This document shows positions 57,654 through 64,000 of a stretch of 64,000 nt of DNA, piece after piece (the first letter of the stretch is position 1; the number at the start of each line of letters is the position of its first letter). Below the pieces are notes generated by a model that was given only the letters and a program-made list of their open reading frames with translations, was not told the origin of the DNA and did no database searches. This DNA is from Amphibalanus amphitrite (lineage: Eukaryota; Arthropoda; Thecostraca; Balanomorpha; Balanidae). The stretch is taken from the NCBI RefSeq assembly GCF_019059575.1, contig NW_024881709.1, positions 124,001-188,000 of the forward strand. The letters run 5' to 3'. Made by a program: the position numbers and the translations under genes.

Positions 57654-57808
57654 CATAGGCGATGGAACGGGGGGGGGGGCACCGGGGCACCGTACCCCCT
57701 TTGATTTTGCTATTTTATCATTAGCCCTATGGACGTTGCATGAAAGAATGGGACCAAAAGTCGGCAGTGCCCCCCCCCCCCTTAATTGAAGGTGTTCCGT
57801 CGCTACTG
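57654..57808 (+). mobile_element. hAT-type MITE, copy 3
   Basis: Termini CATAGGCGATGGAAC and CAGTAGCGACGGAAC (reverse complement) are flanked by CGTACCAC (57646-57653) and CGTGCCAC (57809-57816), which match at 7 of 8 positions. It interrupts the second copy of the modular repeat. Confidence 0.85.
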
Positions 57809-58562
57809 CGTGCCACGTGAAAAGTCAAGGGTGTTCATTTTCAAGCTGTTTTGTAAAAGTAGTGATTTTGAGAGGCTCATATCTCAGCAGCCGCTAGGGC
57901 GATTGTCTTGCGGTAATTGTTGTAGGGTAGCTGCATCCCTTCTACCAAAGGTCGGATACTCTTTACCTATGTGAGTGGCCCCCACTGCATGTGCAAAAAG
58001 GAAAAAGAAGAGGTGTTAACTTTGTTCCCATTTCAATAACTAGGTAATTACTGGGGCGATTTCGCTGAAACTTGGCATACATGTGGGCGTCCACCTAGCA
58101 ATGCATACCTACCAATGTGTTGCGGTTAGGGTGTTAGGGTGCACACCCTGCACGTGCGCACGAGCAGGGTGTGCCTCCAGATCTAGAGAACCGCTGGGCC
58201 GATTGCGCTCAAATCTGGTATACCAGATTTGAACCGTGTATACAACCATACAACCGTATATACAACCGTGTATATACACGGTTGGGGACCGGTTAGATAG
58301 AGTACCGTGCAAAGTCAGTTTGGGCCCTATATATGGCCTTGGTGTGGGCCTCATTTGCACGTGCGCACGTGCATGGCGTCACATCCAGATCTTGGGAATG
58401 GCTGGACCGCTTGCATCCGACTTTGGTGCACAGCTAATAAACGGTTGGTAGGGTGCCGTGCACATTGCACGAGCCAGTTGGAGGTACCCTGGCGCCCTGC
58501 ACAGTGCACATGCAGGGCTCACTCGCTCGCTCGCTCGCTCGTTTTTCGCCCAAAAGGCACTT

Positions 58563-59889
58563 AACTGGTTATTTTCATCAATTTCCTGTTTATATATAAC
58601 TTCATGTGTGCCGCATTTTTGAAAAAAATGCCGGCATTGAACGGCTCGACCCGACCCCCCTCGCTCCGGCTGACCCACGTCAATGTCGTTTTTGAACGGA
58701 AGGAACTAAAGCGCTGAAATTCGTAGCATCGTTCGGGCCTATTCATTGTTTATAATTCGACAAAAAGACGGCATTTTATCAACAATTTATTTTCCTTATT
58801 CATACGAACCTTTTATCAGTAGTTAGTCACTAGGGTGACCCGCGTGCTCCGCAACGCGAAAAGGGATATTTTCGATCGGCGGGTGTTCGGTTGTTCTTGT
58901 GTCGGTTGGGTTATCTATCCATTTCGGTCGATTGCTTTTTGACGGCTAAACGTTTTGGTTTGTGGAAAAAATATCCACCGCATCGAGGTGCCCGTGTCTG
59001 ATAAGCATGCTTTCCACTTCAGAATCTGTCAAATGTGCTTTATAATTGAGGTGCGTAGTTTTAAGACAAATGAAAGGCGTAGATAATTTTCGCTAAAAAT
59101 CGTTTTGCAGAGGTTTAAAACATTTATATTTTTAAGAATACTGTTGCTTGTCATGCAAACGTGATGATTGGATCTTGGAGAGAATTGAATGCTCTTTCTA
59201 ATGATAGCATTTTCAATTGTCAAGCGTATCAGGTTAAGCAGCAACTCCCGTGTATCTTTTTAGTGGCACATTATGGACAAATACCATTTTAATTCAGCGA
59301 TTTTTCCACATTGTTTTTGATCAATTAGCTGTCCACAATTTTTCCATGAGAGGCGGTACATTTCTCTTGGCAATTGACGTTGTTTCAACTCTCTCAGTCT
59401 GATGGTCACGGGAAAATAAAATAAAATCCAAAATCCGTTTAAAATGGCACTTTTTGAAATGAAATTGCCCTCACACTTGCACGTGGCGCGTGCCACCCCT
59501 GCACCGCACACTATTCGATTGCCCGTTCGATTCTCTACACGATGCTGTTTTCCCCGTGCCGATCGGGCGCACGGCTACCGAGATATTGCACGGGGAACGG
59601 ACCCGTGTCGGGCAAATTTAGCCATTTTCGCCCGTTTTTGCCAGCCGATTTATACATGTAAAGTCTATGACGCGAATTTGCACTTTTTGGGCACGCGCCA
59701 CGCGCTCGCTATCGATCCGATCGAGCCGAGACCGCTCAAAGGCACGTTGTCCATCCTTGTTCTATAACTTGCGCAAATTTCAGCGCGGTAGGTGCAACGG
59801 TGTGACCTGTAACCCGCGCTACGTAGCACCATGTCGCGACCTTCGTAATAGACAGAAACTACGCCCTCCTCAAATAGTAATATAGACAA
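58563..59889. other. Non-coding region
   Basis: No gene was recognised. AT-rich up to about 59450, then mixed. The stretch 59453-59890 has TTGCACGTGGCGCGTGCC-like sequence related in style to the modular repeat. Confidence 0.45.
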
Positions 59890-60183
59890 GCGGCTGCGCC
59901 ACTTGCTTTGCTGCGTGGTAGGAAAAATTGCGGCACCAGCCAATTTGCTTTCGAATGGTGTTTGATTCATGTCGATGTGTCGTCTAGAAGCATAGATATG
60001 GACGGAAATGTGAAGAGAATTTAAAAAAGAACTGTTCTGAGGGCGTTGGTGGATGAAATTTGGGTGATACGGGGTCAAGACGGGTCAAAGGGGTCAGCCC
60101 CGGTCACTTTGGGTCAGGCCAGGTCACATAGGTCACCTCTCGTCCGCTGGGATCAGCCCGGGCCACTGTTCTGCTTTTGTCTC

Positions 60184-60462
60184 CACCACTACCCCTACCC
60201 CTACCACTACCCCTACCCTACCACTACCCCTACCCCTACCCCTGTCCCCTACCACTACCCCTACCACTACCCCTACCACTACCCCTACCACTACCCCTAC
60301 CCCTACCACTACATCTACCCCTACCACTACTACTACCCATACCACTACCCCTACCACTACCCCTACCACTACCCCTACCACTACCCCTACCACTACCCTT
60401 ACCACTACACTACCCCTACCACTACCCCTACCACTACCCCTACCCCTACTCCTACCAACGCC
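60184..60462 (+). repeat. CCCTAC/CACTAC array 1
   Basis: A mixed hexamer array of CCCTAC and CACTAC, often as a 12-bp higher-order unit, within macrosatellite unit 1. Confidence 0.95.
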
Positions 60463-61402
60463 GCTGGGTCATGTCAGGTCACAGAATAATTCGTGCCATT
60501 CCATTGCCCTTACTCGATTTTGTCGGAAATGGCGCTTTGTGGCAAATGTGGCGCATTGCGGCAAATGCGGCGCATCTGTACCTGTTGTTTGAACATGCAT
60601 CTTGACACCAAATTACACCCATATCGGACTATATTTGACAAAACTGTGCGAGTTGCGGCGAAAATGACGCCCTGAGATAATTGTGGCGCATTGCGGCAAA
60701 CGCGGTGCATTTGTAAACTCGTATCACAAACTGTTGCCATTCAACGAAAATCTACACAATCTCTCGCCACTATTTATTCAAATTAAAACTTGCCCATCCG
60801 CCAATGCGAGGTACTCGCCGCCGATCGGCATGCATTTAGTCCCCAAAGTTTGTCGACCCCGGCTCTCAATGAAGATCTACGAACCGATCAAAATTTCATT
60901 GGCGTTCTTCCAGCGCGCCCCACGCGCGAACCGTGCACCCCAGCGAGTCGGAACCTAGAAAAGGCGCTGACCCGGTCTATCACCTATAAGGTGTGCAAAT
61001 TTCAACCCCCTACGATATACCGTCTGCCCTGTAGGCGAGTGGAATTGAACCCACTACCCATCCAGGATGATGCGCCTGGATATATTGCAGACGGTGCGAA
61101 CTGCAATATATTGGGGAGACCAAGTGCGGACAGACAGACAGATGGATCCTGTTCAAATAGTAAGATAGACAAGCGGCTCCGCCACTTGCTTTGCTGCGTG
61201 GTAGGAAAAAATTGCGGCACCAGCCAATTTGCTTTCGAATGGTGTTCGATTCAAATCGATGTGTCGTCTAGAAGCATAGATATGGACGGAAATGTCAAGA
61301 GAATTAAAAAAAGAACTGGTCTGAGGGCTTTGGGTCAGGCCAGGTCACATAGGTCACCTCTCGTTCGATGGGATCAGCCCGGGCCACTGTTCTACTTTTA
61401 CC

Positions 61403-61990
61403 TCCACCACTATTTACCCCTACCACTAACCCTACCCCTACCACTACCCCTACCACTACCCCTACCACTACCCCTACCACTACCACTACCCCTACCACTA
61501 CCCCTACCCCTACCACTACCACTACATCTACCCCTACCCCTACCACTACTACTACCAATGCTCCTACCCCTACCACTACCCCTAGCACTACCCCTACTAC
61601 TACTCCTACTACTACCCATACTCCTACCCCTACCACTACCACTATACCTACCCCTACCACTACTCCTACCACTACCACTACCCCTACCCCTACCCCTACG
61701 CCTACCCCTACTCCTACCACTACCACTGCCCCTACCCCTACCGCTACCACTACCACTACATCTATCCCTACCCCTACCACTACTACTACCCATACTCCTA
61801 CCCCTACCGCTATACCCCTACCACTATCCCTACCACTACCCCTACTACTACCTCTACCCCTACTGGCTACTACTACCCCTACCACTACTACTACACCTAC
61901 CCCTACCACTACCACTACCCCTACCCCTACCTCCTACCATGCACTACCACTACCCCTACCACTACCACTACCCCTACCACTACCTACCAC
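61403..61990 (+). repeat. CCCTAC/CACTAC array 2
   Basis: The longest of the three hexamer arrays, about 590 bp, with more interruptions. It yields artefactual long open frames on both strands. Confidence 0.95.
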
Positions 61991-63008
61991 TGGGTCATGT
62001 CAGGTCGTATAATAATTGGATTCAATGAGTATTTTAAAAAAAACATACTTTAAAAGTGCTTTTGGCACTGCTCCTATTCGTGCCTTTCCATTACCCTCAA
62101 TCGTATTTGTCGGAAATGGCGCTTACGCGCTTTGTGACAAATGTGGCGCATCGCAGCAAACGTGGCGCATTTTCACCCGGTGATTGAGCATGCATCTTTG
62201 CACCAAATTGCTCCCATATCGGACCATATTTAACAAAACTGTTCGATTTGCGGCAAAAATGACGCCCTGAGATAATTGTGGCGCATTGCGGCAAACGCGG
62301 TGAATTTGTAAAATCGTATCACAAACTGTTCCCATCGAACGAAAATCAACACATTCTCTCGCCACTTTTTATTCAAATTAAAAACTTGCCCATCCGCCAA
62401 TGCGAGGCACCCGCCACCGATCGGCATGCATTTAGTCCACAAAGTTTGTCGACCCCGGCTCTCAATGAAGATCTACGAACCGATCAAAATTTCATTGGCG
62501 TTCTTCCAGCGCGCCCCACGCGCGAACCGTGCACCCCAGCGAGTCGGAACCTAGAAAAGGCGCTGACCCGTTCTGTCACCTATAAGGTGTGCAAATTTCA
62601 GCCCCCTACGTCGTACCGTCTGCCCTGTAGCCGTAACAAATTGAACCCACTACACGATGTGCGGACACACACACACACACTCACAGACGGATTCTGTTTG
62701 AATAGTAAGTTACAAGCGGCTGCGCCACTTGCTTTGCTGCGTGGTAGGAAAAAATTGCGGCACCAGCCAATTTGCTTTCGAATGGTGGTCGATTCAAATC
62801 GATGTGTCGTCTAGGAGCATAGATATGGAGGGAAATGTGAAGAGAATTTAAAAAAGAACTGTTCTGAGGGCTTTGTTGGATACCATTTGGCTGATACGGG
62901 GTCAAGACGGGTCAAAGGGGTCAGCCCCGGTCACTTTGGGTCAGGCCAGGTCACATAGGTCACCTCTCGTCCGATGGGATCAGCCCGGGCCGCTGTTCAA
63001 CTTTTGCC

Positions 63009-63450
63009 TCCACCACTACCCCTACCCCTACCACTACCACTACCCCTACCACTACCCCTACCACTACCACTACCACTACCCCTACCACTACTACTACCCA
63101 TACTCCTACCCCTACCACTACCCCTACCACTACCCCTACCACTGCCCCTACCGGCTACCACTACCCCTACCACTGCATCTACCACTACCACTACCACTAC
63201 CCCTACCCTACCACTACTACTACCCATGTTCCTACCCATACCACTACCCCTACCGCTACCCCTACTACTACCCCTACCACTACTACCCCTACCACTACCC
63301 CTACCACTACCCCTACCCCTACCCCTACTACTACTCCTACCACTACCCCTACCCCTACCCCTACTACTACTCCTACCACTACCCCTACCCCTACCCCTAC
63401 CCCTACCTCCTAGCACTACTACTACCCCTACCACTACCACTACCTACCAC
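63009..63450 (+). repeat. CCCTAC/CACTAC array 3
   Basis: A hexamer array of about 440 bp in macrosatellite unit 3, entered after CTTTTGCCTCCAC as in arrays 1 and 2. Confidence 0.95.
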
Positions 63451-64000
63451 TGGGTCATGTCAGGTCACATACTAATTGGATCCAATAAATGTTTTTAAAA
63501 AATCAGAATTTAAAAGATCTTCTAGCACCGCTCCTATTCGTTCCATTCCATTACCCTTAATCGATTTTGTCGGGAATAGCGCTTTGTGACAAATGTGGCG
63601 TGTTACGGCAAACGCGGTGCATATTCACCCGGTGATTGAGCATGCATCTTTGCACCAAATTACACCCATATCGGACCATATTTGACAAAACTGTGCGATT
63701 TGCGGCAAAAATGACGCCCTGAGATAATTGTTGCGCATTCCGGCAAACGCGGCGCATCTGTACCTGTTGGTTGAGCATGCATCCTGGCACCAAGTTGTAC
63801 CCTTATTGCAGCATATTAGATAAAGTTGTGCAATTTGCGGCAAAAATGACGCCTTGTGACCAATGTGACGCATTGCGGCAAACGCGGTGCGTTTTTATAC
63901 TTGTATCACAAACTCTTCCCATTGAACGAAAATCAACACATTCTCTCGCCACTTTTTATTCAAATTAAAAACCTGCCCATCCGCCAATGCGAGGCACCCG

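Larger units (their letters stand above)
57001..58562 (-). repeat. Modular palindrome-rich repeat, copy 2 (inverted, interrupted)
   Basis: Read in reverse complement, this follows copy 1 at 579-1250 module by module: a GAGCGAGCGAGCGAGCGAG start, GGGTACCTCCAACTG, GTGCACGGCACCCTACC, the palindrome TGCACGTGCGCACGTGCA at 58356-58373, AGATCTGGA, a near-perfect 34-bp palindrome at 58141-58174, TACCTAGTTATTG, TGGTAGAAGG, and an end with GAGCGAAGCGAGGTC. It is longer than copy 1 because a fold-back element (57110-57533), a MITE (57654-57808) and an extra module are present. Confidence 0.75.
59890..64000 (+). repeat. Macrosatellite, ~1.5-kb units, running off the right edge
   Basis: Anchors recur in order. 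A GCGCCACTTGCTTTGCTGCG-type segment starts near 59897, 61180 and 62723. The segment TGGGTCATGTCAGGTC, which closes the CCCTAC array, lies at about 60465, 61991 and 63451. Units 2 and 3 share a long segment (AATGCGAGGCACCCGCC..., CTCAATGAAGATCTACGAAC, CTATAAGGTGTGCAAATTTC). Spacings are 1283-1543 bp. A fourth unit begins at about 63560 and is cut by the window edge. Within units, a 135-bp subunit (GAGCATGCATC...TTTGCGGCAAAAATGACGCC) is present once or twice. Confidence 0.88.

Noticed and set aside
61030..61070. tRNA T-arm-like sequence (GTGGGTTCAATTCCAC on the minus strand)
   Set aside because: No acceptor, D or anticodon arms could be folded around it, and it is altered in the next macrosatellite unit; not called a tRNA gene.
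60790..62028. A 412-codon plus-strand open frame
   Set aside because: Most of it is a translated CCCTAC/CACTAC array (Leu-Pro repeats), and its start lies in macrosatellite sequence; not a gene.
59890..64000. CRISPR-like spaced repeats
   Set aside because: Direct repeats are hexamers or kilobase units, not short repeats with unique spacers, and the DNA is animal.

Overview
This is animal genomic DNA of mixed base composition. GC-rich, CpG-undepleted blocks alternate with AT-rich stretches, introns are long, and repeats are dense. The only confident protein-coding gene is a plus-strand TGF-beta superfamily ligand of the activin/inhibin-beta type (15359-34709). The gene type, the lack of CpG depletion and a TTAGG-like pentanucleotide tract suggest an invertebrate, probably an arthropod and perhaps a crustacean. 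That placement is inference. No bacterial, viral or organellar features were seen.

The ligand gene has three coding exons whose splice sites and phases agree exactly: 15359-15692, 31193-31410 and 34110-34709. They give a 383-residue precursor with a signal peptide, an activin-type N-terminal CxxC, a propeptide with three N-glycosylation sequons and a strongly basic segment, an RVRR processing site at 267-270, and a 113-residue mature domain with nine cysteines. Intron 1 is 15.5 kb and holds a 604-bp hAT-type element, a 197-bp CT tract, a GGGGC array and two perfect CRE sites. Intron 2 is 2.7 kb.

Layout: 1-15.3 kb is mostly non-coding, with a modular palindrome-rich repeat at the left end (about 579-1250), an inverted repeat (1652-1874), a recurring 16-bp motif (10.1 and 14.3-14.6 kb) and several GC islands. 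15.4-34.7 kb is the ligand gene. 34.7-38.3 kb is its 3' flank. 38.3-58.6 kb is a transposon-rich zone; 58.6 kb to the right edge holds a macrosatellite with a period near 1.5 kb, carrying CCCTAC/CACTAC arrays.

The main discovery is a set of hAT-type DNA elements that can be delimited to the base by terminal inverted repeats and 8-bp target-site duplications (TSDs): 20209-20812, 41597-43452, 45280-52487, and three copies of a roughly 155-bp MITE (one with a one-mismatch TSD). No transposase was recognised in the window, so all appear non-autonomous here. The 7.2-kb element encloses a decayed non-LTR retrotransposon RNase H region and a frameshifted, GC-rich gene-like segment, so it is a candidate composite or gene-capturing element. 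The modular repeat at the left end recurs in inverted orientation at 57.0-58.6 kb, where other elements interrupt it.
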